The notes below the pieces were generated by a model, which saw only the letters and a program-made list of their open reading frames with translations, searched no databases and was not told the origin of the DNA. DNA of 64,000 bases from Entonaema liquescens (lineage: Eukaryota > Ascomycota > Sordariomycetes > Xylariales > Xylariaceae), in NCBI GenBank assembly GCA_902805475.1, contig CADCSX010000007.1:434001-498000 (forward strand), read 5' to 3'. Both the position numbers and the translations under genes were made by a program. This document shows, in pieces, positions 10,803 to 20,993 of this stretch (positions are counted from its first letter, which is position 1; the number at the start of each line of letters is the position of its first letter).

Positions 10803-12635
10803 TCACTGTTGTTCCTCTAATACGGTTCTTATCAACATTTCCAGATAGTCTCTTCCTCCCACTAGTCTCGCCATAGTGTAGATATGGTCGATATACAGAG
10901 GAGAGTCCATATTTGAGACTTTCTGCATAAGAAAGTCAGGGCTCGGATTCGTGGCATTACTCGACTGTGGTACATTACGGAGAAAATAGTCCTTTAGGTA
11001 CTGGTCCTCGATAGCAGTCTTAAGCCAGCGTTTCATTGTACCCTCACCAATCTTTTTAGGGTCAGCGCCATGGTACATTAATCTGAGTGGCACGAGACAA
11101 TCTAACTCTTCCCGACCGTCTCTAGTCCGTCTCCGCTGTGAAAATCGCAGTGATTCTTCTAATGCGGTAACATAATTATGGGGATAATCAGAAGGCCAGT
11201 CTTTTTTGGCAGTATCAGCGGTCGAGTTAGGTGAAACTCCAGTAAGGATCATAAGGTCGATCAGCTCAAGTTGGGCGCGAACTCCAAGATCCTCGACTCG
11301 GCCGGCGGGGTGGGCACTGACAGCATACATAAGATGTTCGATGGAAAATTTATGCCCAAGGCTGAGGAGATATCCTGCGGTACGAGGACAGCTGTACCGT
11401 GAAACCTGCCTCAATAAGTCACTTGCCCAATCTGCTTGCTCGCCGTTTTCAGTGAAATCGACTTCCGACAGTATATCTTTCGTGATATCCAAAAAGGCGT
11501 CACTAGAAGCGAACGATAGAGCGACGTCGAAGCTAGCGGTTGGCTGAGCCCCCGAGCGCTTAAAGAGATCAAACAGATAGTGAACCATTTGTATATGATA
11601 ATGATCATAACCATCGCCATATACATAAGGTGATAGGAATTGGAGATTATTTCCGCGGCTCGTGACAACTTTGATTGCGTTTTGAAGATAAGCTATCCTA
11701 TCGAATTCTGGAACAATCATAACATCAAGAAGACGTTCTATAGCCGTCAAATCCTGGGGAAGAAATTCACGGTTATATAAGGGAATAAATCGAAGCACGT
11801 CTTCGATGGCTGTTTGACCTTCCTCGGTTTGAAAATACGGTAGTTGCAAAATAGTCTCCAGAACTTGCATATGTCCAAACCGGATAGGGGGCCATAAATC
11901 TTTAACTGTGAGTTCAAGACCGCTATCGATCATAAAAAGCGCAATTTTCTCATCGACCGCGCAAGCAAGAGAAAATGCGTCTATCTCCAATACTGTGTAC
12001 GCTAAATAACCAATATCAAGGGTATCAGGGATTTCGGAAGCGTCGTAAATCCAAATGTGTTGCAAGGTATCTCGTTCCCTTAGCGGAACACCGGATTCGA
12101 TGAGCGCTTGTATAACATCAAGTCGTCCTGATCTGACAGCTACAAGCATGGGCGGAGGAAATTCCGCGAGCTCATAATACCCCCGAAACACTGGTACCAA
12201 GCCATCTCGAGACCACGCGCCTCTAAGCGCGTCCGGATAGAGCGTTGAATAAATGCTGATAATCTGCTTAATCAAGCTTAAATCCATATGGGTCTCGATC
12301 GCCCAGTTAAGAAAGGGCACATGCGTGCCAACGGGCTTCATTTTAAAATACGGTCTCATAAATTCCGGGTACGGGTTGTGCCTATAGAATCGCCTATCTT
12401 GCCACTCGACCTCGTTCTCGCTATTAGTGCGAGACCAAACAAACACAACTCTCTCATTCCTCCGAGTCTTAAGGCACTGAATATCGATCTTTGAAAATTC
12501 TCTCGGACCTATGGCGAAGTTTGCATGTTTACACATACAGGCAAACTTAACCAACTGAGCTGGCGTAGAGAAATTAATTGCCACCTTTTGGATAACCTCA
12601 GCTGGCCAGTCGAGGAAGCCACTGCGAGTAGCCAT
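10803..12635 (-). CDS. F-box-like/ankyrin-like protein
   Basis: A single open frame of 610 residues starting at the ATG at 12635. Residues about 8-45 (FLDWPAEVIQKVAINF... then LVKFACMCKHANF) fit an F-box-like motif. Around residues 165-200, PPPMLVAVRSGRLDVIQALI followed by ESGVPL is a good ankyrin repeat, and several weaker ankyrin-like helical repeats follow. Fungal F-box/ankyrin proteins are usually thought to recruit substrates to SCF ubiquitin ligases, but no target can be named. No signal peptide or membrane segment. The 5' side faces the gene starting at 13500. Confidence 0.65.
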   Translation of the reverse strand: MATRSGFLDWPAEVIQKVAINFSTPAQLVKFACMCKHANFAIGPREFSKIDIQCLKTRRNERVVFVWSRTNSENEVEWQDRRFYRHNPYPEFMRPYFKMKPVGTHVPFLNWAIETHMDLSLIKQIISIYSTLYPDALRGAWSRDGLVPVFRGYYELAEFPPPMLVAVRSGRLDVIQALIESGVPLRERDTLQHIWIYDASEIPDTLDIGYLAYTVLEIDAFSLACAVDEKIALFMIDSGLELTVKDLWPPIRFGHMQVLETILQLPYFQTEEGQTAIEDVLRFIPLYNREFLPQDLTAIERLLDVMIVPEFDRIAYLQNAIKVVTSRGNNLQFLSPYVYGDGYDHYHIQMVHYLFDLFKRSGAQPTASFDVALSFASSDAFLDITKDILSEVDFTENGEQADWASDLLRQVSRYSCPRTAGYLLSLGHKFSIEHLMYAVSAHPAGRVEDLGVRAQLELIDLMILTGVSPNSTADTAKKDWPSDYPHNYVTALEESLRFSQRRRTRDGREELDCLVPLRLMYHGADPKKIGEGTMKRWLKTAIEDQYLKDYFLRNVPQSSNATNPSPDFLMQKVSNMDSPLYIDHIYTMARLVGGRDYLEMLIRTVLEEQQ

Positions 12636-13499
12636 CGTAGATACAGTAGATATGTTTAGTCGTGTGAAGTAAGTAAACGATATCCCTTAAGTGTTAGTGT
12701 TTTGCTTGAGGATCCAAAGTAGATATTGCAGGAAACTTGCTGGGTTTATACACACGATGGCATAACTATTATATTGCACTAATAAATCCCGCCAGTCGGG
12801 GTGTAGCAACGTTGTTGCTCTATATATATATGAAATGAAATGTTAAATCTCGATCAATTACCTACCTTTGCGGCAGTAACATATGCTTAGAGAAAGTAGC
12901 GAGCGTTTGACGCTTATTGCGAATAATGATAGTGTTACCTAACAAACGACACACAATATTTTGTTATGCATCTTCTTTTTGTTTTAATAGGGCAATATGT
13001 TTCATTATAGATCTGAAAGAAACAGTTCTAGCGTCAGAGCCATCCACCCCTTATTTACAATATGTTGGCGTTGATACAACCACAGTCAAGCAAAGAATAC
13101 CCTTAACATTTCCACGCGCATTATAATAACGATTGGAATTATTGGATCGTGGTTATTGTAATATATTAGTAACATCACCATATGATATGATGTGTGCAGA
13201 GGATTGCGGAGTTATTGCTGACCGGCTCGTAATCATTGCGTCACAAACGGTAACAGTACATCTTCTCCGCCCCTTCATTCGGCTGATTAAATGGTAGCTT
13301 TGGCATCTTTAGAACCTGGATGATATTTCTTCATTGTGGGCAATATCATTTACATCATGTTTTTTTATCCCTAATGTCGACGCTTACCCGTCGGGGAATG
13401 AGTTATATTCATCCCCTAAAGCGTCTCAGATTACATCCATTCTCGTCTCTGACATTTTATGAAACATCATTGGTGGCGCCGTATAAAACGTCCAGTAAA
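12636..13499. promoter_or_regulatory. Divergent promoter region between F-box gene and barrel-like gene
   Basis: 864 bp between two divergent start codons. It is AT-rich with no supported ORF. An upstream in-frame ATG at 13320 would extend the next protein by 60 residues, but the added segment is not conserved-looking, so I place it in the leader. Confidence 0.4.
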
Positions 13500-14706
13500 A
13501 TGGACTCTAATAAATCTAAGAAACTAGCTCTCTTTGAAGAGGCGATGCACAGGGTCTACGGACCTTATCCTACGGATACACCTAACCCTACAGCATGGCA
13601 ACCTCCCACAAACCCCGGAGCCGGAGGACATCGCGGAAGATATCTCTGGACCGATGCCTTCGGGGTCATCAACTTTATCACCTTATCCCGTGAGAAGGAC
13701 GGCATTCACTCGCAAAAGCTCTATCTAGAACTGGCTAGACGACTGGCGGAAACGGTCCACTCTGTTCTCGGACACACACGGGACGGGACTTCTCGTCTCC
13801 ACGGAGCGACCGACGAGGAACCTTTGAAAGGTGGCTTACGTATCGGGAAGCTCGACGCCGAGGGGCCCGATGGTGACGGCCAATACCATCACTATCTGAC
13901 CCTCTGGATGTTCGCACTAAACCGGCTATCCTTAGCGACAGAAGAATCACGATGGAATAATCTCGCTATGCAACTAGCCAAGGCCATTCACCCTCACTTC
14001 ATGGCAAAGAGAGGTGGGCAAGAAAGTATGGTCTGGAAGGTGTCGACAGATATGCGCCATGTGTTAGTCAACAGCAAGGGCAACCTCGACGACGTGGACG
14101 GACTTGTAGTGTACCAGCTATTACAACAGACAGTTGAACTTTTCGATACAGACAACACTGCGGATAACTCAAGCTCATCACCGAGACCAGACACGGAAAT
14201 CGAACACTACCGCCGTATTATGGCCAGCCATCCTAAATCTCTCTCCGGGGATCCGCTCGATTTAGGAATGAGTCTATGGGTCAGCCACTTCGACAAAGAG
14301 GCAGCATGGTCCCGGGAGCTATCCAAACACGGCCTGACCATCGCACGCGAGCGTTTCCTACCAGCCGCCCAAAGTCCTGTCAGCATTGACAAGAAGAACT
14401 CGTATCGACTTGCATTCCGCGAATTTGGCGGCTGTCTCGGGATTAAATGCTACATTGACGATCCAAAGCAGTCACTGCATACAGCTGCCGAAGCCGTACT
14501 AGATGCTTGGGAAGGAAGGGTTTTAGATGCGGCGGATGAGGACCTACGGCCGATTAATTTGGTAATGTATGCCGCGGCGTTGATCCCTGGTGGTAAGTCC
14601 AAATCTAGTATTTCCCTTTTAGATGGACGTGCTTCTTTATTGCCATGCTGACTTAAATGATATAATAGCTTTTCATAAGGAGTATGTGAGCTTAGAAAAG
14701 GGGTAA
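13500..14706 (+). CDS. Conserved (alpha/alpha)-barrel-like protein of unknown function
   Basis: Exons 13500-14592 and 14669-14706 give 376 residues. Motifs include GRYLWTDAFGVINFITL (about 46-62), a GGLRIGK block near 118, DGQYHHYLTLWMFALNRLS near 130, and MYAAALIPGAFHKEYV at the end, the last reconstructed only after splicing. I associate this motif set with a widespread bacterial and fungal protein group that resembles six-hairpin glycosidase-type barrels, but I do not know its substrate and no catalytic residue can be assigned. The ATG at 13500 was chosen because the upstream 60 codons look like leader sequence. The 76-nt intron has a GTAAGT donor and ATAATAG acceptor. Confidence 0.7.
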
Positions 14707-15640
14707 TCGACTTAAAGGGGTAATCGGTTGGGCAAGATCCCTCAATTATTATCCTTGATTGGAGCCTTGTCTTTCATAAACTCTGCTCTAGTAACTGGGT
14801 TTAAGGTTGGTATATGTATTATTGATGGGCATTGCTTGACTTACCACTAAGATTAATTCGAAATAAAGTGAGAGCGGGAATAATTAACTTTATTTATCTC
14901 TCATCCTAAGTCAAGTTATCGTAACCCCTATATTCACACGATTTCTCTATCTAAATTAAGTTTTACCTCTGCCTTCGTTCTTAATAATCTCCCTGTTAAG
15001 AAGACATCAAATCCTACAATGACCTCTATGGTTTCTGATCCCGCTCATATAATGGGTAGTATTAGCACATAGGCAACATGAGCTAAGCGCTCAGCTGTAG
15101 CGGGTACAGACCAACAGCTCTAACCTACCTACTCTACGTCACGGACCAAAGCACCACCCAGCTACGCCTTGTTGGTGTCAACAAAGCTGCTTTATTCTTC
15201 GATAAATTTCCTTTATTTTTTATGGGAAGTTCAAAGAAACAAAGAAGTAAGACTTTACCCTCGGGATCGAGAATGGGATAATTAGTACAGCCCTTAGATC
15301 GCTCAGCCTTTGCGAAAGATTCTCAAAATGCCCCTCACAATGCAAGTAAATCCTTCTGCAAACTATGTTTTATAGAGAGGAAAACAATTGAGGTGGCTGA
15401 AGGGTTGTTGGTACACTTGCATGGGACTATAGGCGTAGGTCGTGGCGCTTAATGGAACCACCTCCTCTAGGTAAACCTATAGACAAGAAAATGTTAACAA
15501 ATCCTATAAAATATTGGAGAGATTTCAAAAGACTATGTGTGATATAAGTTTACCTTACTCTACTAGAATTGATATCTTCAATGGCCGTAACATCGTCTAT
15601 GAGATAAGAGTTAATTTCCGCTTCCACTGTCGAATTCAGC
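14707..15640. other. Intergenic region upstream of the octapeptide-repeat gene
   Basis: No supported gene. A possible small exon at 15328-15345 (ATGCCCCTCACAATGCAA then a GTAAAT donor) could be an alternative first exon for the gene that starts at 15641, but nothing confirms it. Confidence 0.35.
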
Positions 15641-16015
15641 ATGGCATATCCAGCGTAAGCGAACTACATACGGAATACGATACGATGGGTAAATGAGCTT
15701 GAAGTTTTCGTACTACCTAATATATATTCACCCCTTAGTCAACCTCAGCCCACATACGCTGGATATCAATCGAACCCGGAAATGACATATGAGCAACACC
15801 AAAAGCTACAAGCATTCGACCAATGGTGCCACAATATTCGCTCTGGTGCCAATAATGTTTCCGAGGAGCACCGCACCGTCTATCACGCCTATCATGCTGG
15901 GCTTATGAATGGGTATCGTTCTGGAGCCTCGAACGGTTATAGTGTTGGAGTATCTAGGGGTTACGACAACGGCACCCAGACTGGCTATTGGGTTGCGTAT
16001 AATCGACAGAGGTAA
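15641..16015 (+). CDS. Small glycine/tyrosine octapeptide-repeat protein, with in-frame extension beyond the stop
   Basis: Exon 1 (15641-15654, only 14 nt) and exon 2 (15739-16015) give 96 residues. The intron has a GTAAGC donor, a CCTAAT branch site and a TTAG acceptor. No family is recognised. Residues 59-90 have glycine at 59, 63, 67, 71, 75, 79, 83 and 87 (exactly every fourth residue) and tyrosine at 56, 64, 72, 80 and 88 (every eighth): about four octapeptides of the form GYxxGxxx, for example GYSVGVSR. Between them lie polar residues, so this is not a membrane helix. Gly-x3-Gly repeats in soluble proteins (e.g. bacterial FliH) form closely packed helices; that comparison is inference. 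There is no signal peptide. After the TAA at 16013 the same frame stays open for 18 codons to a second TAA at 16070, encoding a Q/N-rich run, DDD and CCCC. The 14-nt first exon is the least certain part. Confidence 0.55.
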
Positions 16016-16072
16016 CAATATCAGAATCAGAATCGGAATCAGCAGCAGGATGATGATTGCTGCTGTTGTTAA
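16016..16072 (+). other. In-frame C-terminal extension downstream of a TAA stop (Q/N-rich, ending CCCC)
   Basis: Reading continues in the frame of the preceding gene: CAA TAT then alternating Gln/Asn codons, three Asp, four Cys (TGC TGC TGT TGT) and TAA at 16070-16072. It is either a lost 3' end after a CAA-to-TAA change, or a readthrough extension (the stop is followed by CAA). Splicing it out would need an intron of at most 37 nt, shorter than any other intron here. Confidence 0.4.
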
Positions 16073-16843
16073 AGTGGAGATGGGTCACGAAGAAGAGCAT
16101 TATACACTATCTAGGGAGGGGTTGGTTTGAATAAGGAGTTAGGAGTAGAACTATATCTAAGTTTGGTTATTGATTTTGAAGGCTGTCCAAGACACCCAAG
16201 ACGTTTACATAGAGGGACTAGAGATAGAACAAATAAACACGATCGCAAAATGTGTCAGCTCATATTTATACAGATTTACCGAATGAAGATGTCAAGTAAC
16301 ACCCCAGAATAACTACCTAGGTACCTAAAGCTACTATGCTAAGTTAAGATTCCGTATCAAGCGCGGGACTATTAATAAAATTCCTAAACTACATAGTACT
16401 AGGTACGAACAGTTCCACGTGGTAAAGCAGGGGTTAAATAATCCGATCTTACGATGAAGTCGCGATTGGCGAGGGCGCTAAGGACATGATACGTCTTGGT
16501 GAACCATGATAGGAGGCGGGCCGCGCAACCCTGAGACACGAAACGTCGCGGAGACGCTTGGGGGTTTACAAAGTCTGGCCATCCCATCTTTTGGTCTTTA
16601 CGTTTTATTTCAATATTCTCTTTTGACGTAAACTAATTCATCTTATCTTTTATTTTCACTTTTTGCACTTTCCATTCCTTCATCCCGTAACTTATCGGGA
16701 GTTTCTTTCTCACATTCTCTTCTTACCGGGCCGGGATCCCGTCTTTTTTATTCGGATCTTAATAGGTACATTTCGCTTTCGAGTCGGACAGCAGGACTGT
16801 AGAAATAGAATTTCAATTAAGGAAGGATCGAAACTCAGCAAAA
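16073..16843. other. Intergenic region upstream of the UstYa-like gene
   Basis: No gene is seen. One TACCTAGGTA palindrome lies at 16314-16323. The 200 bases before the ATG are T/C-rich. Confidence 0.4.
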
Positions 16844-17805
16844 ATGAAGAACCATCGGAAATCTAAAGACTTGTATCGCAAGCTCAATAACCGTCATGAA
16901 GAAGATCGTGATGACTCAAGTAGCACGGACGTTGATTTAGAGGCGCTTGACTTAAACGAGAAAGACTACATGCACGAATCAACATCGCAGACAGGGACAA
17001 ACGGAAAGAGCGAGTTTCTCGCCATTCTGAAGGAGCATAGGTGGTTAATTGACACATTCCTACTCGTGGTAATTGTGTTATTGCTTCTAGGAGGTGATTT
17101 TCGGCGACATGGGCGAGAGCACTTCTTTGAGGGAGGCGGTGATTTAACGGGATTCGCGCCCGAGTTTGGCCAAAAGGTCACGACGTTTTCTCCGGATCCG
17201 TCCTTCGTACCGGAAAACACATCCGAGTTCTTCTCGGAGGAGACTCGGAAGAAGTGGCTGAGTCTGGTGCCGAGTAAGTGTCTAACCCTATATCCCACCC
17301 GTTCCTGAAATATTTATGATCGGAGCAACAAGCTAACCTCGGGTGCGTATTCACAGAGGGTCTTGGCTACCTCGAAATCAAGAATCCTCAGGACTATGAC
17401 AACTTGCCGGCACAGTTAGACTCCTACCCGGATCAATTCGTCGTCACGTCATCCATGACCCATCAACTCCACTGCTTGGTAAATACTTATCCCTGCTCTG
17501 CCTCCTTTTCTGCTCGTGATTCTAACATGGACTGGTAGTATGCTATCGCCGAGGCCTACTCGGCACTTACATCAGACACCAGCCGGGTGCCTCAGGAGAC
17601 GCCTTGGCACCTGACCCACTGCTTTGATTACCTCCGGCAGAGCATCATGTGCTGCGGAGACGTCGCACTAGAAGGCGAGCAAACCACCTTCCCCGATGGC
17701 TTTGATGGTAGTGATGGGTGGGATGCGAAGCACGTGTGCAAGAATTATGATGAGGTATATGACTATCTTGAGAAGAATCGAGCCGACAACAAGGTTTGGA
17801 TATAA
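16844..17805 (+). CDS. UstYa-like (DUF3328) single-pass membrane protein
   Basis: Exons 16844-17273, 17357-17478 and 17539-17805 give 272 residues. Residues about 64-84 are one transmembrane segment (WLIDTFLLVVIVLLLLGGDF) after an acidic, polar N-terminus. The family signature is complete: a first HxxHC in THQLHCL at the exon 2/3 boundary and a second in WHLTHCFDYLRQ, followed by IMC. UstYa-family proteins carry out oxidative cyclisation or related steps in fungal RiPP and other secondary-metabolite pathways; the histidine/cysteine motifs are thought to form the active site. No precursor peptide with a repeated core, no peptidase and no second UstYa gene lie in the window, so this copy is an orphan and its substrate is unknown. 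Confidence 0.88.
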
Positions 17806-18323
17806 CTAGATACAATGTGAATGACATGGTGGAGAGTCAACAATTGTATATATCGGCGTCTGGCTGGGTTGAATTTGACGCCCTGGAAACTTCTCTTGCT
17901 GAATACATGAACTTGGTTACCTGATGAAATATTGTTACCCTCAATTACGGGTTCGTTCCATATAATCACTATGTTGCCTTGAACTTACCAATACTAACGA
18001 TTCCTTTGGTGAATAGCCCCTTTAAGCTTTCATATCTCATATCTCACGTGGCTTAGGTAATAATCAATTAAAGCCAAGCCTTAACAAAAGTGGCAGCTGT
18101 CTCCCACCTGATTGGCTAAGTACAGTTAACACCCCTGTCCCCGCTTCAAACAAACCCCAAACTTTCCCTGCACCTCTCACAAGCTTCAATTCTCACCTCC
18201 AGCATCCATTTCGGTCTCCACCTTCACCAACACCCGCAACTAGGTACCTATCACGTATCCTTACCTGCGAGAACATACCATTTCTTATAATAGAGAACAA
18301 ACTCTCAAAATCACGCACATGCA
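17806..18323. promoter_or_regulatory. Promoter region of MED10
   Basis: No gene is seen. An inverted CCAAT box (ATTGG, 18111-18115) lies 209 bp upstream of the MED10 ATG, followed by a long CT/CA-rich tract up to the start codon. Confidence 0.35.
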
Positions 18324-18888
18324 ATGGCGCCAATGACGCGCGTAGACCACGATGCTCTCGAGCGTACGCTCCACCACCCCTCATATACCTACCTCCGCAC
18401 CGCAGCCTTTATACTAACCCAACCGCCCAACCCCAGAACAACTCAAAGACACCATCCAAACGCTCACCAACGTGCTCGTGCAAACCACCAACTACGACGC
18501 CACCCTTCCCTCGGGCAACGCCACGCCGTCCTCCTCCTCGTCCTCGCACACCCGTCCCTCGCGGGACGTGATCGCGAACGAGCTGCGCACGCTGTCCGCG
18601 AACCTGCAAGCGATCCACGCCCGCGCCACCGACCCGCTGCTCCCGGCGCTGCCCAAGGTGCCCCCCGAGCTCGTCGAGTACGTCGAGAATGGCCGTAACC
18701 CGGACATCTACACGCGCGAGTTCGTCGAGGCCGTCCGCCGCGGCAACCAGCTGCTGCGCGGCAAGCAGGGCGCCTTCGCCTCGTTCCGCGATGCCCTGGC
18801 CGCCGAGATGGAGCGCGCTATGCCCGAGATCAAGGACGACGTCAAGAGGGTTTTGGTGCATACGGCTCGGGGGCCAGGCTCGGGTTGA
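18324..18888 (+). CDS. med10: Mediator complex subunit 10
   Basis: Exons 18324-18363 (40 nt) and 18437-18888 give 163 residues. Splicing rebuilds the conserved start of the family, DHDALEQQLKDTIQTLTN, and the rest follows the MED10/NUT2 pattern: NLQAIHARA, PPELVEYVENGRNPDIYTREF and EAVRRGNQLLRGK. MED10 sits in the Mediator middle module and helps couple gene-specific activators to RNA polymerase II. Length is normal for Pezizomycotina. Exon 2 is very GC-rich, unlike its flanks, which creates long antisense open frames that are not genes. A GGCGA tandem repeat follows the stop codon. Confidence 0.93.
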
Positions 18889-19590
18889 GAGGCAAGGCAA
18901 GGCGAGGCGAGGCGAGGCAGGGCGGTCAGGTGGATGGATTTATGGATGGGGTATGAGGGAAGACTAGGAAGTTGGGTAGGGAAGAGGGAAGTTGGCCTGA
19001 GGGATGGATGATAGGCTGACTGGGCTAGCAAGGGTCGCTGGAAAGGATGCGTTGAGATATATAAGCTCCGTAGGGAGTCAAAGGATGAATATGCTAAGGG
19101 CACTGAAACTATATGGTTTCCCACTAGAGTACGAGTACAGAAAGCAGGAATTGCATGCATAGGCGGCGTCTCGGTTGTATTTCTCGCAAAGGCATTTGGC
19201 TAGCACTGCGACGCACGATAGCGTTAGGGGTCACGGAGTTTGATTATACCCATGGAAAAATATACTACTGAAATCACTTGGGTCTTGGGAATTCACCAGG
19301 CCTATTATCAGATCTGCCGGAGCTTTTCTATTGTGCCACAAAGCACCAATGCCTAACCTAAGTCGAGAAAACTTGAAATCGTGGAATTTGCATTGAACGC
19401 GTCAAGGCGCATCATATATCGTAAAACTAGCACACTATCGCAGTCCCCTTTCACCTTAACCGGTTTTCACTTTTATGAACCTGGGGTAACCCCGACCGAG
19501 AACACCACTCTAAATTCCTCGCCGAACCCTTGTAACCAGGGAAAAAAGATAGGTAAAAGCAGGGCAGTTCTGTCTGCCTGTCCGTCCTCT
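18889..19590. other. Intergenic region between convergent med10 and leu2
   Basis: No gene is seen. It starts with a purine-rich simple repeat (GGCAA/GGCGA, 18891-18922). Confidence 0.45.
18891..18922 (+). repeat. GGCAA/GGCGA pentanucleotide microsatellite
   Basis: Six or so consecutive pentamers GGCAAGGCAAGGCGAGGCGA... immediately after the med10 stop codon, in its 3' untranslated region. Confidence 0.8.
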
Positions 19591-20993
19591 TCAGTTCTTT
19601 AGGAGCTTGACTAGCTCCGCGACGACGGCGTCGCCCGTCTCCTTGGTACCGGCCTGGCCGCCGAGATCCTTTGTTCGGACCCCGCCGTCGATCACGTTCT
19701 TGACCGCCTGCTCGATGGCGTCGGCTTCCTTGGGCAGTTGCAGCGAGTATCGGAACATCATAGCGACAGAGAGGATAGTGCCGATGGGGTTGACGATGCC
19801 CTTGCCCGAGATATCGGGGGCCGAACCTAGGATATGATTAGTCCGGTCCGATTTCTAGGGGCGAAAGGGTAAAACTTACCGTGGATAGGCTCGTAAATGC
19901 CGTTGCACCTGGACTTGCCGTCCGGAATACCGCTCAGACTAGCACTCGGGCTCAGGCCAATGCTGCCGGGGATAACGCTCGCCTCGTCGCTCACGATATC
20001 GCCGAACAAATTGCTCGTGACGACGACGCCGTTCAGGCCCCGCGGGTTCTTGACCATGATCATGGCCGCGCTGTCGATAAGCTGGTGCTGGATCTTCAGC
20101 TGAGGGAACTCGCGGGCCATCGTCTCGTCGACGACCTTGCGCCAGAGGCGACTCGACGCCAAGACATTCGCCTTGTCCAGACTCCATACGGGAGCGGGGG
20201 GATCGCTCGCGAGCGCGATGTACGCAGCAAGGCGGGTGATGCGCTCGATCTCCTGGCGAGAGTACAACTCCGTATCCCAAGCGACGTCTCCGTCTCCGGC
20301 CTCCTGGCGCTCGCCGAAGTAGATGCCGCCGGTCAGCTCGCGGACGACGGTGAAGTTGGTGCCGCGGCACACGTCGGGCTTGAGGGGCGAGTACTCGACG
20401 AGCGACTCGGAGGGAAGAAGCACGGCCGCAGGTTGCCGTACGTGCCCATCTCCTTGCGCAGCTTCAGGATGCCCTGCTCGGGCCGCACCGCGCCCGTGCC
20501 CCATTCGGGACCGCCGATGGCGCCGAGGAGTACCGCGTCGGCCGACTTGGCGGCCGCGAGGGCTTCGTCTGTGAGGGGGGTACCGTGGGCGTTGATCGAG
20601 CACTGTTATATTCCCAATATTATACGTGTTAGCCAATAAGCTATACCCTTCCCTTCGTGAGGCACGTGAGTGATACAAGGGACGAGGGAAGAAAGGGAGG
20701 GGGGTAGGAGAAGCTTATTGGAGATCGGAGAACGTACGCCGCCCAGTAGGTGTTCTTGGAGGTTGAATTTTCCGGCAGAGGGTCTAGTGGACTCAACAGC
20801 TTTGATGACCTAGTAATTGCAGTATATATTAGCATAGCTCTTACACTCTGAGATTATCATCGAATAGATAAATTTCTTTTTTAGTTGTATCATCATCTTC
20901 ATTCATCCCTTGTTGGCTTACCTTAACGGCCTCGGCTACGACCTCGGGGCCGCTGTGGTCTCCGCCGAACACTACAATGTTATGTGTTGCCAT
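19591..20993 (-). CDS. leu2: 3-isopropylmalate dehydrogenase, frameshifted in this sequence
   Basis: Minus-strand exons 20993-20922, 20809-20738, 20602-19880 and 19826-19591. The 24-codon exon 1 starts MATHNIVVFGGDHSGPEVVA. Exon 2 encodes VIKAVEST...NLQEHLLGG. Exon 3 opens with CSINAHGTPLTDEAL and contains LLGAIGGPEWGTG, the LVEYSPLKPDVCRGTNF block and GDIVSDEASVIPGS. Exon 4 ends the protein after GTILSVAMMFRYSLQLP. The enzyme does the NAD-dependent oxidative decarboxylation step of leucine synthesis. The four exons sum to 1103 nt, one short of a multiple of three. The frame breaks at plus 20412-20414, a CCC run in coding sense where the family needs an extra C before the TCC GAG (Ser-Glu) codons. 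With one more base the product would be 367 residues, the usual size. Apart from this the gene looks intact. Confidence 0.92.

Noticed and set aside
16012..16048. A 37-nt intron that would remove the TAA at 16013
   Set aside because: It is shorter than all other introns here (minimum about 51 nt) and has no branch site.
15641..16072. The repeat protein as a dikaritin-type RiPP precursor for the nearby UstYa-like enzyme
   Set aside because: There is no signal peptide, and no Lys-Arg processing sites between repeats. The repeats are a periodic pattern rather than identical core peptides.
18409..18900. Antisense open frame across med10 exon 2
   Set aside because: It lies wholly within a well-supported gene with high GC and has no domain.
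19881..20639. A 252-codon open frame antisense to leu2
   Set aside because: It mirrors the GC-rich third-position bias of leu2 and encodes a repetitive Arg/Ala/Leu composition; it is a shadow.
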